NCBI GenBank assembly: GCA_016932715.1 | Contig: JAFGCG010000194.1 | Location: forward strand, 1-62,019 | From: Anaerolineales bacterium | GTDB lineage: Bacteria > Chloroflexota > Anaerolineae > Anaerolineales > Villigracilaceae | DNA: 62,019 nucleotides | Direction of reading: 5' to 3' | Shown here: positions 40,337-49,742 of the stretch, in pieces | How positions within the stretch are numbered: the first letter of the stretch is position 1 | Layout: each line of letters starts with the position of its first letter | Program-made: the position numbers and the translations under genes | The notes under the pieces: model-generated | The model's database searches: none | What the model was told of the DNA's origin: nothing | What the model saw: only the letters and a program-made list of their open reading frames with translations

Positions 40337-42847
40337 CTGAAAAAGACGCTAATCGCCCTCCTGCTCTGTGGATTCTTCCTCAGCGTACGCGGCGCCTCTG
40401 CGGAGCGCCGTGTCGGCGCCGCGCCTGCGCAGGCTGTCACGCCCTTTCTTTATCCTCCCTACCCCGGAACGGCTTCGCAGGAATCCGTCTTCGACCATTC
40501 CACTCCCAACTACACGTACGACAACGTCATCACGGCTTTTACAGGCGATCAGGCGCGCAAGATTTGCCCCTCGCCTGCGCCTCCCGGCACGCCTCCACCG
40601 CAGGCTGGGGTCTGCAACGCAGGTGCCGGAGGCTACTGGTCGTACAGTCTTGGCGATTGGGTCTACTACGATGGTCATGACGGCGTCGACTATGGCATCT
40701 CGTATCGGCCTGTTTATGCGGCGGCAGATGCAGACCAGATCGTCTACGCGGGCTGGTGGGACCCGCAGAATCACAAGATCAACCTCGGCATCTATGTCCG
40801 TTTGCATCATCCCAATGGCTACAACACGTATTATGGGCACATGAGTTCTGTGGCAGTGCAAGCCTGTTCCGGGCCGGGCTGTGTCTTTGTGCCGCATGGC
40901 GAAATGCTGGGCATCAGCGGTACCACCGGGAACTCCTCCGGCCCGCATTTGCACTTGCTTGTCCGCAATCCTTCAAATCGGTCTGTTGATCCGTATGGCT
41001 GGAGGGGGACGGGCACGGATCCTTGGGTAAATAATCAACGGGAATCCCTGTGGGTGACGTATCCCTCGCTCGCGTACTATGGCGCGCAGATCTATCCATC
41101 GGGTCCCGCGCTCGAGTATCCGCGCACTCCGCCCACCGGCATCATTGTGGATGATGGCTCGCCGGGGTTCGATGAAACTCCCGCTGGATGCTGGAATGAC
41201 ATTGCTGCCGGCAGCGCCCAGGGCGGGGTGATGCGTTTCAGAAGACCGCGCACCACCGCGCCGACCTGCACCGCGCAGTGGAACTTCCCACGCGGTTCGA
41301 GCGGGATGTACGCAGTCTATGTCCACATCCCCGCGATCCGGGCGACAACGGAAGGCGCGATCTATACCATTCGTCACGCGGGCGAATCGGATCAGGTGGT
41401 CGTCAACCAGGCGGTCTTCCCCAACATCTATTACGTGACGGATGGGTGGGTTTACGTGGGTAAATACAATTTCACGGGCGCGGGAGACGAGTATATCGAG
41501 CTGACCAATCGGACTCAGGACGAAGCGGCGGCGGTCGCCGAGTTGTATGTGGGCGTGGATGCAGTCCGGTTTGTGCTCCAGGGCGCGCCGACTCCGACTC
41601 CGCCTGCGCCTGCCACCGTTACCCCGACTCGCACCGCTCCGCCTGCGCGCACCGCTACCGCGACCCTTGCGCGCACCCTGACGCCGAGCCGTACACCTAC
41701 GCCAAGCCGGACACCGACTGCTACGGCTACGCCTTCGCGAACGCGCACACCGACGAAGACTCGGACGCCCACCTTTACCGTCACCCCCTCACGCACGCGG
41801 ACGCCTACCCGTACACCAACGATCACTCGGACCCGCACACCGACCCGAACGCCTACCCTGACGCGTACGGCCACTCCGACGCGTACGCCCACTCTGACGC
41901 GTACCCGGATTCCGACCGCGACGCCTGCTTATCGACTGATCAAAGTTTATTTCGTACACAAATACCGCTATAACAATAACCTGCCGTCCTTCGAAAGGGA
42001 AGGCAAGCGCTGGGCGCGCTCGGACATGCTGCCTCAATCCGCGCTGAATGAATTTTTCAAAGGTCCCGGCGCCACGGAAAAATATAGTTATGGCTGGATT
42101 GGCATCTATAACGGGTTTACAGGTTATAGCAGACTGGAAATACGCGACGGCGTTGCGCATGTCTACCTCCAGGGAACCTGCGCGCCCGATGGCAGGGATT
42201 TCAACATTGCAGACCTGATCGTGTTGAATCTCAAACAATTCCCTGAGATCCGGTTTGTGAAGATCTACGACCAGAACGGGCAGACGCAGAATCCGGCTGG
42301 GTTGAGTGACTCGGAACCGTTCTGCCTGTCCGAATCCTTTACGCCTTCACCAACTCCCACCCGTACATTGACACCGACCCGCACTCCCACGCGGACTCCC
42401 TCTCCCACGCACACGCGCCGGCCGACTGCTACGCCGCTGTATGTCAAGGTGAAGGTTTACTTTGTGAACAAGTTTCGCTATGAAAATAACCTGCCGCCCT
42501 TTGAGTTTGCCGGGGTCCGCTGGGCGCGCACGAATAATCTTGTGGGAACGGTCCTGGATGAATACTTCAAAGGTCCCGGCTCGACCGAACGATTTTCCTA
42601 CGGCTGGATCACTCTTTACGACGGTTTCACCGGCTATAGCAGATTTGAAATACGCGAGGGCGTTGCACACGTCTTTTTGACAGGGACATGTGCTTCAGAG
42701 GGTAGGGATTTCAATATCGCGGATCTGATAATGTCCAATCTCAAACAGTTCCCCGAAATTCGGTTTGTGAAGATTTACGATGAAAATGGGGCAACGCAAG
42801 ACCCGAATGGATTGAATGATTCTGTCCCTGCCTGTCTGGCGCCATAA
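40337..42847 (+). CDS. Secreted M23 peptidase with golvesin-like domain and two GerMN-like domains
   Basis: 836 aa, beginning at CTG 40337, because the frame is closed by TAG at 40310 and has no ATG/GTG/TTG before the signal peptide ([20 protein letters not shown]). An ATG at 40802 would remove the signal and the HxxxD metal motif (HDGVDYG). M23: [25 protein letters not shown] (HxH). Next is a golvesin-C-like domain (about 265-415: [28 protein letters not shown]), then TPTRT linkers around two GerMN-like domains ([18 protein letters not shown] and [18 protein letters not shown]). It probably cuts or remodels peptidoglycan at the surface. AGGGA 7 nt upstream could serve CTG. A terminator follows. 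Confidence 0.85.
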   Translation: MKKTLIALLLCGFFLSVRGASAERRVGAAPAQAVTPFLYPPYPGTASQESVFDHSTPNYTYDNVITAFTGDQARKICPSPAPPGTPPPQAGVCNAGAGGYWSYSLGDWVYYDGHDGVDYGISYRPVYAAADADQIVYAGWWDPQNHKINLGIYVRLHHPNGYNTYYGHMSSVAVQACSGPGCVFVPHGEMLGISGTTGNSSGPHLHLLVRNPSNRSVDPYGWRGTGTDPWVNNQRESLWVTYPSLAYYGAQIYPSGPALEYPRTPPTGIIVDDGSPGFDETPAGCWNDIAAGSAQGGVMRFRRPRTTAPTCTAQWNFPRGSSGMYAVYVHIPAIRATTEGAIYTIRHAGESDQVVVNQAVFPNIYYVTDGWVYVGKYNFTGAGDEYIELTNRTQDEAAAVAELYVGVDAVRFVLQGAPTPTPPAPATVTPTRTAPPARTATATLARTLTPSRTPTPSRTPTATATPSRTRTPTKTRTPTFTVTPSRTRTPTRTPTITRTRTPTRTPTLTRTATPTRTPTLTRTRIPTATPAYRLIKVYFVHKYRYNNNLPSFEREGKRWARSDMLPQSALNEFFKGPGATEKYSYGWIGIYNGFTGYSRLEIRDGVAHVYLQGTCAPDGRDFNIADLIVLNLKQFPEIRFVKIYDQNGQTQNPAGLSDSEPFCLSESFTPSPTPTRTLTPTRTPTRTPSPTHTRRPTATPLYVKVKVYFVNKFRYENNLPPFEFAGVRWARTNNLVGTVLDEYFKGPGSTERFSYGWITLYDGFTGYSRFEIREGVAHVFLTGTCASEGRDFNIADLIMSNLKQFPEIRFVKIYDENGATQDPNGLNDSVPACLAP

Positions 42848-42852
42848 ATAAA

Positions 42853-42881
42853 AGCAGGACAAGATGCCATCTTGTCCTGCT
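42853..42881. terminator. Bidirectional terminator between convergent genes
   Basis: AGCAGGACAAGAT/ATCTTGTCCTGCT forms a perfect 13-bp stem with a 3-nt loop, in the 40-nt gap between the M23 gene and the convergent BNR-repeat gene. Confidence 0.85.
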
Positions 42882-42887
42882 CGATTG

Positions 42888-44042
42888 CTATACCACCACC
42901 GCCTCCACCGACTGGATGGGCGGCAGGAAATCTGCCAGCAGATCCCAGCTATCGCCTGAATCCCGGCTATAGAACAGTTGGCCCGTGTTCGTGCCGACGT
43001 AAATGCCCGCCTCTTCGAACGAATCGGTCGCCATCGCTTCACGCAGAGCGACGAGGTGAGCTTTCTCCGGCAAGCCTTTCGTCATCCGTTCCCAGGAATC
43101 CCCGGCATCGCGGCTGCGCCAGACGGAAAACTTGCCGTCCACGCTCATGCGGAATTCGTCGCTTTCTTCCAGGACGACATACACCGTGCGCGGGTCAGTG
43201 GGGTGGACCGCGATCGGGAAACCGAAACGGGCAGGCAATTTGCCGTCTCCAATATCGATCCAGTCTTCACCGGCATTGTCGCTGCGATAGACACCACAAT
43301 GGTTCTGCTGGTAGAGCAAATTGGGGTTGGACGGATGCATCACCATTTTGTGCACGCACTGCCCAAATTCCGGGAACTTGTTCGGCATGAAATCGGCGCG
43401 CACATTTTTGTTGTAGGGCTGCCAGGTCTGACCGCCATCGTCGGTGCGGTAGCAGCCCGCGGCGGAGATGGCAATGTACATTCGTTGGGGATTCAGAGGG
43501 TCCAGCAGGATGGTATGCAGGCACAAGCCTCCGGCGCCAGGGTTCCATTCGCCGCGCTGGGGATGATCGTACAGACTTTCATTGAGCTCCCAGGTCTCGC
43601 CGCGGTCCCTGGAGACGAACAGGGAGGCCGGTTGTGCGCCGGCGTACAAAACATTCGGCTCCGTTTCGCGCCCGGGCTTGATATTCCAAACCTTGATCAT
43701 TTTCTCGGGCTGGTCTTTGATGCTCTCGCCGCCCTCCGAACGAAAAGCTTCCTCCACCGTGCTGGCGGGCCGGCCGGATTTCGAGGCGCGCGTCAGGACC
43801 GGCACCTGCTGCGCCTGTGTCCAGGTCTTGCCGAAATCATCTGAATAATGAGTGGCGGAACCGTACACGAAGTGACTGGTGGCTGCATGCAGACGCCGGT
43901 CGCGCGGGTCCATCTGGATGTGCATCACATTCCAGCTTTTGAATTGAATATCACCGACTTTCCAGCGTTTGCGTTTCTCATTGCTTTCGAAAATGAATCC
44001 GCCCTTCTGTGTTCCAACGAAGACCATGACCTTTTTACTCAT
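42888..44042 (-). CDS. BNR/sortilin-like beta-propeller (exo-alpha-sialidase-like)
   Basis: 384 aa with no signal peptide. Asp-box repeats SRDRGETWELN, RTDDGGQTWQPY, RSDNAGEDWID, WRSRDAGDSWERM and YSRDSGDSWDLL (S/T-x-D-x-G-x-x-W) form a multi-blade propeller. The start MSKKVMVFVGTQKGGFIFES is common for the soluble glycosyl-hydrolase-like/YCF48-like group. No sialidase arginine triad was verified. A binding scaffold or a hydrolase remains open. GAGGAG precedes the ATG. Confidence 0.82.
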   Translation of the reverse strand: MSKKVMVFVGTQKGGFIFESNEKRKRWKVGDIQFKSWNVMHIQMDPRDRRLHAATSHFVYGSATHYSDDFGKTWTQAQQVPVLTRASKSGRPASTVEEAFRSEGGESIKDQPEKMIKVWNIKPGRETEPNVLYAGAQPASLFVSRDRGETWELNESLYDHPQRGEWNPGAGGLCLHTILLDPLNPQRMYIAISAAGCYRTDDGGQTWQPYNKNVRADFMPNKFPEFGQCVHKMVMHPSNPNLLYQQNHCGVYRSDNAGEDWIDIGDGKLPARFGFPIAVHPTDPRTVYVVLEESDEFRMSVDGKFSVWRSRDAGDSWERMTKGLPEKAHLVALREAMATDSFEEAGIYVGTNTGQLFYSRDSGDSWDLLADFLPPIQSVEAVVV

Positions 44043-44256
44043 AAACGTCTCCTCTCGACTGATACCGAATAAATGTTCTAAAAATATTCTAACATAAATG
44101 GCCGGCGTGTTTCATTAAAAATTCAGAGAGGCCAGGCAGCCAAAAGCTTGTTGAAAAAGCTCTGCAACTCTTTACAATCTTAAAATAAACAGACGCCGAG
44201 ACTCTTGCGATAAATCGAGCCAGCGATTACGATTCTCACCGGAAAAGGAGGAATGA

Positions 44257-45015
44257 ATGAGAAATCGTTTATGGGTAATGGTCGTTGTAATTTCCTTCGG
44301 ACTGTCGTCCTGCAATTTACCGGCCCCTCAGGCGACAGAAACGCCCCTCACGCCGCCGATGCCGGGGACGCCGACCTCGAGCATCGCTACGTCCACGCGG
44401 ACTCCCGTCACGACCCCGCTGAGTTTCGAACTCCCGACGCCCGCGCCCACGTCCACGCCAAGCGTTTTCCTCGCCTCACCCAGGGACCAGCCGGTTAATT
44501 GTCGTTTTGGGCCCGGGATCTCTTATGCAGTGATCGGCGCGCTAATTATTGGGCGGCAGGCTGAGATGATCGGCAGAAATTCGGATTCGACCTGGTGGTA
44601 TGTTCGGAATCCCAGCGACCCTTCCACCTCCTGCTGGCTCTCCGCGGAGTTTGTCCAAACAGTCGGCGATGTGGAGTCGCTGCCGGTGGTGAATCCGCCC
44701 GAGATCATGGTGACAGGCGTCCGGGTCCGCGTGGACCCGCCAGTCCTGTACGTGGCTTGTGACGCCTTTCCGCAGGTTGTGACCATCAGCGCAGATATCA
44801 CAGCCAGCGGTCCATCCACGGTGGTCTGGCATTGGGAGTCGAGCACGGGTGTTGTCTCGCCGGATAAGCAGGTCGTATTTGCAGCGGGGGATACAAAGAC
44901 AGTTCAGGATTATTACCGGGTGACTGCTGTCAACGATTACAGAATTCAGGTACAGACAACACTGCCCAATATCATGACGGGTCAGGCAAGCTTGAAAGTG
45001 ATTTGTACGCCGTAA
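44257..45015 (+). CDS. Lipoprotein with SH3-like domain
   Basis: 252 aa. The signal ends VISFGLSSCNLPAPQ (lipobox), followed by a Thr/Pro linker. A bacterial SH3 (SH3b) domain (about 75-130) has PVNCRFGPGISYAVIGAL and STWWYVRNPSDPSTSCWL. A C-terminal Ig-like region follows (about 150-250). It probably binds cell wall. AAAGGAGG lies 5 nt before the ATG. Confidence 0.8.
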   Translation: MRNRLWVMVVVISFGLSSCNLPAPQATETPLTPPMPGTPTSSIATSTRTPVTTPLSFELPTPAPTSTPSVFLASPRDQPVNCRFGPGISYAVIGALIIGRQAEMIGRNSDSTWWYVRNPSDPSTSCWLSAEFVQTVGDVESLPVVNPPEIMVTGVRVRVDPPVLYVACDAFPQVVTISADITASGPSTVVWHWESSTGVVSPDKQVVFAAGDTKTVQDYYRVTAVNDYRIQVQTTLPNIMTGQASLKVICTP

Positions 45016-45168
45016 GTGCCGGTTCTTCCGCGAGGAAATGATCGCCCACCTCTCGATGATTTTATAAGGACTTTGTTAAGCCAGGCATGGAATGACATGC
45101 TTTATAATCCCTGAGCGGTTTTGTGAATAGGACGTTGGCGTTACTTCTCCGGATCAAAGATCATAACA

Positions 45169-48100
45169 ATGCAGCGCTTCTTTTCGACATTTCAACGACT
45201 CGAAATACGAACCAGGCTGGTTCTCTACTGCTTTGCTTTTGCGGTCGCCACGGTAGGAGCAGTGATCTATTTTGCTTATACGGAGGCGATTAATTCTTTG
45301 CAGGCCACGGTCGAAGACCGGCTAAGCACTGTCGCGGAATTGAAGAGTGATAGTCTGAGTCAGTGGGTGGATGAACAGCAGCGCGACGCCGTATTGCTGG
45401 CGGCTCTCCCCGAGATGCAGTCCCTTTCCGGGCGGCTGCTTGCCTCCGACGTATCCCTTCCGGACCGGGGGCTGGCCTACCGCGAACTCACGAAACTGCT
45501 CAATATTGTTATTCAGCATACCCCGGACTTTCAGGATATTCAGATCATCGATATGGATGGCCAGGTTGTTGTTTCAATGCTGCCTGACCTTGTTGGCAGC
45601 TCCCAGGCGGGACAGCCTTTCTTTATCCAGGGTCGCGACAAGACGTTTACACAAAGTTTCTATCATTCTGACTTGTTCGACGGCACCGTTCTGACAGTTG
45701 CTACACCGCTCTTTAACCCCGCCCAGGAACGCATCGGAGTCCTGGTACTGCATTTCAACATGCAGCGTGTCGATCAGATCCTCTACCGGAGCCAGGATGC
45801 CGCGAACGGGTCGGTGAAGACGTATCTGGTGGGTCCCGATCATCATTTGATTACCGCTCGATCACTCCACCCTGTGGACGGAGTTCCTCTGCGCTCCTCA
45901 GCCATCGATCTGGCGCTTAATGACCAGCCGGGAAGCTCCACCTATCTCAGCCACACCGGGGTGGAGGTCATTGGTACATATCTCTGGATCAAAGATGAGA
46001 ATGTGGCATTGATCGTCGAAATGGATCGCGAGACTGCTCTTCAGCCGGCGCGCCAGCTTGCCGCGAATACCGGCCTGGTCGGCCTTCAAATTTCGATCAT
46101 CCTGATCGTGATCGTGTTCGTCATGGCCGAGCGCATTACCACTCCTTTGCGTGCGTTAAGTGAAACCGTCTCACGGATCTCGCAGGGACACTTGAACGCC
46201 TCGGCTCCCATTCTGGCAAACGACGAAGTGGGCGCGCTGGCACGGGCGTTTAATTCCATGACCGAACAACTCCGTCAAACGCTCGACGGACTGCAAAACG
46301 AGCTGGCTGAACGAAAACAGGTGGAAAGTGACCTGCTCCAGTTTCGGACTGTGATGGACGAATCCAATGACGCCATTTTCCTGATCGATCCCGAGACCAG
46401 CCGCTGCATTGATTTCAATAAAAGCGCTTACGAATTTCTGGGGTACAGCCGCGAAGAACTGGAGCGGCTGAGTATCATCGATATCGCCGAATATGTCACA
46501 AGTCTGGATGCCTGGCACGATCGGATCGATCTTATCCATGAAACGGGCAGTCTGATATTTGAGACGGTCTACCGGCGGAAGAATTACACGACGTTTCCGG
46601 TCGAGATCAGCGCGCGCATGCTTTATTATGGGGGCCGGACCCTTTTGCTGTTCGTGGCGCGCGACATCACCCTGCGCAAACAATCGGAAGGGGAATTGCG
46701 TGAGAGCGAGGAACGCTTCAGGAAGGTCTTCCAATCCAGTCCGGTTGCCATCTCCATCACAGCCCTCGAAGATGGGCGCCTGCTGGATGCGAACTACGCC
46801 TATTGGGATCTGACCGGTTATGTGGCGGAACAGGCGCTTGGGCGCAATGCCAGGGAATTGAAATTGTGGGAGGACATCCGGGCGCGCGCCGAGTTCGTCG
46901 AGGATCTGAAACGCAAAGGCTCCTTATTCAACCCCGACGATCATTTCCAGCACACAGATGGCACTCCGAAACATGTCATTTCCTTCCATGAATTGATCCG
47001 GATCGGTCAGGAAGATTGCGTTCTCTCGATGTTCTACGACATGAGCGCTCAAAAGCAGATGATGCAGGCTTTGCAGCAAAGCGAAGCACGCATTCGTGCC
47101 CTGGTGGACGCGTTCCCCGATATGATCATGGAATTATCCCTGGAGGGCGTGATCGTCAATGTCGTGCCGCCAAAAGGTTCCGAAATGCCCATGCCTATCG
47201 ATGGCTTCATCGGAAAACGGATCGAGGAGGTATTCGATCAGGAGGTGGTCTCGCAAACCTTGAGTGCCATGCAGCGCGTGGTCGCAAGTAACCAGATCGC
47301 CGTATTCGAGTTTGAGTTGCACATGGGAGGCAAGACCCATGTGATGGAGGCCCGGCTGACCGCCAGCGCCTCGGATACGGTTCTTGCCATGATCCGCGAC
47401 TTTACCCAGCGTAAATGGGCTGAACAGGAACGCGAAAAGCTCATCAGTGAATTGGAGATCAAAAACAAAGAGTCGGAAACGCTGCGTGAAAGTGTGGCGA
47501 TCGTGGCGGCGACCCTCGAAAGGTCTGAAGCCATCGATCGTATCCTTGAACAACTGGAGCGGGTGGTACCGTTCGACAGCGCTTCCGTCCAATTGATCAA
47601 CGGGAAGATGCTCGAGATCGTCAGCGCCCGCGGCTTTGAACTCAGTTCAAGTATGGTGGAGCCTGGCTTCGAGCTCAGGGAGGATGATCCGGCCTACCCG
47701 GTCATTTGTGGAAGCGCCCCATACGTTCTCTCTGAAGACATCGGGATACCCGTCCCGGGTTTTGCGCGACCGCCCTATGATCGCATCCGCGCCTGGATGG
47801 CGGTTCCTTTGAAAGTTAAAGGTCAGATGATCGGCGTGATTGCTTTGGACGGGTATCGCGTCGGTCAATTCTCTGAACGGCATGCGCAGCTCGCGGTGAC
47901 GTATGCGAACCAGGTGGCGATCGCCCTGGAAAATGCCCGTCTTTTTTCGGACCTGCAGGCTGAGCTTTCGGTCCGGCAGAAACTGATCTCCGAACTGGAG
48001 AACAAGAATGCCGAACTGGAACGGTTCACGTACACTGTTTCTCACGATCTCAAGTCGCCGCTCTTTACCATTCGCGGTTTTCTTGGCTACCTCGAACAGG

Positions 48101-48699
48101 ATGCACTTTCGGGCAACCGTGAACGGCTCAAAGGCGACATTCAACGGATCACCAATGCAACCGACAAGATGCAAAGGCTGTTGAGTGAGCTGCTTGAGTT
48201 GTCGCGCGTCGGGCGGCTCAAGAACGAGTCCACGTACGTTAGTTTCAATGAATTGGCGTCTGAAGCCCTGGAGCTGGTCCATGGACGGATCATGGAGCAG
48301 CGGATTACTGTGCAAATTCATCCGGATCTTCCGCAGGTGTACGGCGACCGCCCGCGCCTGGTGGAAGTCCTGCAAAATCTGCTCGATAATGCCGCCAAAT
48401 TCATCGGTGATCAGCAGCAGCCCACTATCGAGATCGGCCGGGACGGGGAAGAGGCGGGCAAGCCCGTCTTCTATGTCCGGGATAATGGTGTGGGCATTGC
48501 GCCTGAACATCACGATCGTGTTTTTGGCTTGTTCAATAAACTGGACCCAAAGACCGACGGCACGGGGGTGGGGCTGGCTCTCGTGCGGCGCATCCTCGAG
48601 GTCCATGGCGGCCGGGTCTGGATCCGGAGCGAGGCGGGCAAAGGCTCCACATTCTTTTTCACGCTTCCTACCCAGCCGGGTCCTGATTCCGTTATATAA
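45169..48699 (+). CDS. Large membrane sensor histidine kinase: Cache, HAMP, three PAS, GAF
   Basis: 1176 aa. A membrane helix (about 20-40), an extracellular dCache-like sensor (about 45-295) and a second helix (about 298-318) are followed by HAMP (about 320-372). PAS domains lie at about 390-505, 512-625 and 640-755. A GAF domain (about 780-925) precedes HisKA, where His959 lies in TVSHDLKSPL. HATPase has NLLDNAAKFI, VRDNGVGIAP and TGVGLALV. It ends without a receiver. It probably integrates an extracellular signal with cytoplasmic redox or ligand cues. No partner regulator is adjacent. Confidence 0.9.
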   Translation: MQRFFSTFQRLEIRTRLVLYCFAFAVATVGAVIYFAYTEAINSLQATVEDRLSTVAELKSDSLSQWVDEQQRDAVLLAALPEMQSLSGRLLASDVSLPDRGLAYRELTKLLNIVIQHTPDFQDIQIIDMDGQVVVSMLPDLVGSSQAGQPFFIQGRDKTFTQSFYHSDLFDGTVLTVATPLFNPAQERIGVLVLHFNMQRVDQILYRSQDAANGSVKTYLVGPDHHLITARSLHPVDGVPLRSSAIDLALNDQPGSSTYLSHTGVEVIGTYLWIKDENVALIVEMDRETALQPARQLAANTGLVGLQISIILIVIVFVMAERITTPLRALSETVSRISQGHLNASAPILANDEVGALARAFNSMTEQLRQTLDGLQNELAERKQVESDLLQFRTVMDESNDAIFLIDPETSRCIDFNKSAYEFLGYSREELERLSIIDIAEYVTSLDAWHDRIDLIHETGSLIFETVYRRKNYTTFPVEISARMLYYGGRTLLLFVARDITLRKQSEGELRESEERFRKVFQSSPVAISITALEDGRLLDANYAYWDLTGYVAEQALGRNARELKLWEDIRARAEFVEDLKRKGSLFNPDDHFQHTDGTPKHVISFHELIRIGQEDCVLSMFYDMSAQKQMMQALQQSEARIRALVDAFPDMIMELSLEGVIVNVVPPKGSEMPMPIDGFIGKRIEEVFDQEVVSQTLSAMQRVVASNQIAVFEFELHMGGKTHVMEARLTASASDTVLAMIRDFTQRKWAEQEREKLISELEIKNKESETLRESVAIVAATLERSEAIDRILEQLERVVPFDSASVQLINGKMLEIVSARGFELSSSMVEPGFELREDDPAYPVICGSAPYVLSEDIGIPVPGFARPPYDRIRAWMAVPLKVKGQMIGVIALDGYRVGQFSERHAQLAVTYANQVAIALENARLFSDLQAELSVRQKLISELENKNAELERFTYTVSHDLKSPLFTIRGFLGYLEQDALSGNRERLKGDIQRITNATDKMQRLLSELLELSRVGRLKNESTYVSFNELASEALELVHGRIMEQRITVQIHPDLPQVYGDRPRLVEVLQNLLDNAAKFIGDQQQPTIEIGRDGEEAGKPVFYVRDNGVGIAPEHHDRVFGLFNKLDPKTDGTGVGLALVRRILEVHGGRVWIRSEAGKGSTFFFTLPTQPGPDSVI

Positions 48700-48752
48700 T
48701 ACTATAGTCCCGGTGCTCTTCGGGACGTCATCACACCGGAGGAGACGCCTAC

Positions 48753-49658
48753 ATGAAGCGAGCGGTCAGCATCAGCATCGGTTCGTCCAAACGCAATAAA
48801 GCCGTGGAAGTGACTCTGCTCGGCGAAAGGGTCAGCATCGAGCGGATTGGCACGGACGGCGACATCGAAGCCGCCGCCCTGAAATTCAAGGAACTCGATG
48901 GAAAAGTGGATGCCTTCGGTGTGGGCGGCGCGGACCTGGGTGCGATCGTCGAAGGCCGGTTCTACCCGTTCCATTCGATCCAAAAACTTGTCCGCTACGT
49001 TCATAAAACTCCCGTGGTGGATGGCGGCGGCTTGAAAAACACGCTCGAAAACAAGGCGCCTCAATTTCTCGATCAAAAGCTGAGCGAATACATCAATGCA
49101 CGCGGGCGCAAGGTGATGATCACCGTCGGTGTGGATCGCTGGGGGCTTTCCAGTAATTTTGTGGAGGCTGGGTATGAAACCGTCTTTTGTGACCTGATGT
49201 TCACACTGGGCGTTCCCATCCCCATCCGTTCCATGCGAGGTTTGCGCACATTGGCTGCTTTGCTCATCCCGCTCGTGACGCGCTTTCCGTTCGAATGGAT
49301 CTACCCGACGGGTGAGAAACAGGATGTCCGCGAGCCCAGGTATGTCAAATGGTATGAATGGGCGACGGTGGTTGCGGGCGATTGTCATTACATCAAAAGA
49401 CACATGCCTGATAATATGCAGGGCAAGGTGGTTGTCACCAACACCACGACAGCCGAAGACGTGGAGTTGTTCAGGAAATGCGGCGTGAAATATCTTGTCA
49501 CGACTACACCCGTGCTGGAGGAACGCTCCTTCGGCACGAACATGATGGAGGCAGCCCTCGTGGCGATCTCCGGCAAGGGCCGCCCGCTGACCTGGCCCGA
49601 ACTGACCGAAATGCTTGATAAACTTGGCTTCGAGCCGCAGCTGCAGGAGCTCAATTAA
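48753..49658 (+). CDS. Quinate 5-dehydrogenase-like family protein
   Basis: 301 aa. It begins KRAVSISIGSSKRNKAVEVT and has FGVGGADLGAIVEGRFYPFH, TVGVDRWGLSSNF and VVVTNTTTAEDVELFRKCGV. This matches proteins named quinate 5-dehydrogenase in Firmicutes and Chloroflexota; the name rests on automated transfer and the activity is not certain. No classical NAD-binding GxGxxG is obvious beyond VGGAD. A hairpin (48708-48723) and GGAGGA precede the ATG. The gene is 84 nt before the NTP transferase gene, with array L between them. Confidence 0.55.
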   Translation: MKRAVSISIGSSKRNKAVEVTLLGERVSIERIGTDGDIEAAALKFKELDGKVDAFGVGGADLGAIVEGRFYPFHSIQKLVRYVHKTPVVDGGGLKNTLENKAPQFLDQKLSEYINARGRKVMITVGVDRWGLSSNFVEAGYETVFCDLMFTLGVPIPIRSMRGLRTLAALLIPLVTRFPFEWIYPTGEKQDVREPRYVKWYEWATVVAGDCHYIKRHMPDNMQGKVVVTNTTTAEDVELFRKCGVKYLVTTTPVLEERSFGTNMMEAALVAISGKGRPLTWPELTEMLDKLGFEPQLQELN

Positions 49659-49662
49659 TTTT

Positions 49663-49730
49663 CGATTGACGATTGATGATTTGCGATTTTGGTTGCAAAT
49701 CGCAAATCGTCAATCCAAAATCGTCAATCG
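49663..49730. repeat. Short-period array L, CGATTGA heptads with inverted arm
   Basis: Four phased heptads (49663-49690: CGATTGA, CGATTGA, TGATTTG, CGATTTT), a 5-nt turn, and five phased inverted heptads (49696-49730: CAAATCG, CAAATCG, TCAATCC, AAAATCG, TCAATCG). It can fold into one long hairpin directly before the ribosome site AAGGAG of the next gene. Confidence 0.9.
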
Positions 49731-49742
49731 CAAGGAGAATCT

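Noticed and set aside
41580..41940. A separate Val/Arg-rich protein on the minus strand opposite the TPTRT linker
   Set aside because: It is a mirror of the low-complexity linker and has no start site or similarity.
40802..42847. M23 gene starting at ATG 40802
   Set aside because: This would remove the signal peptide and the first metal-binding motif (HDGVDYG), which are in frame upstream.
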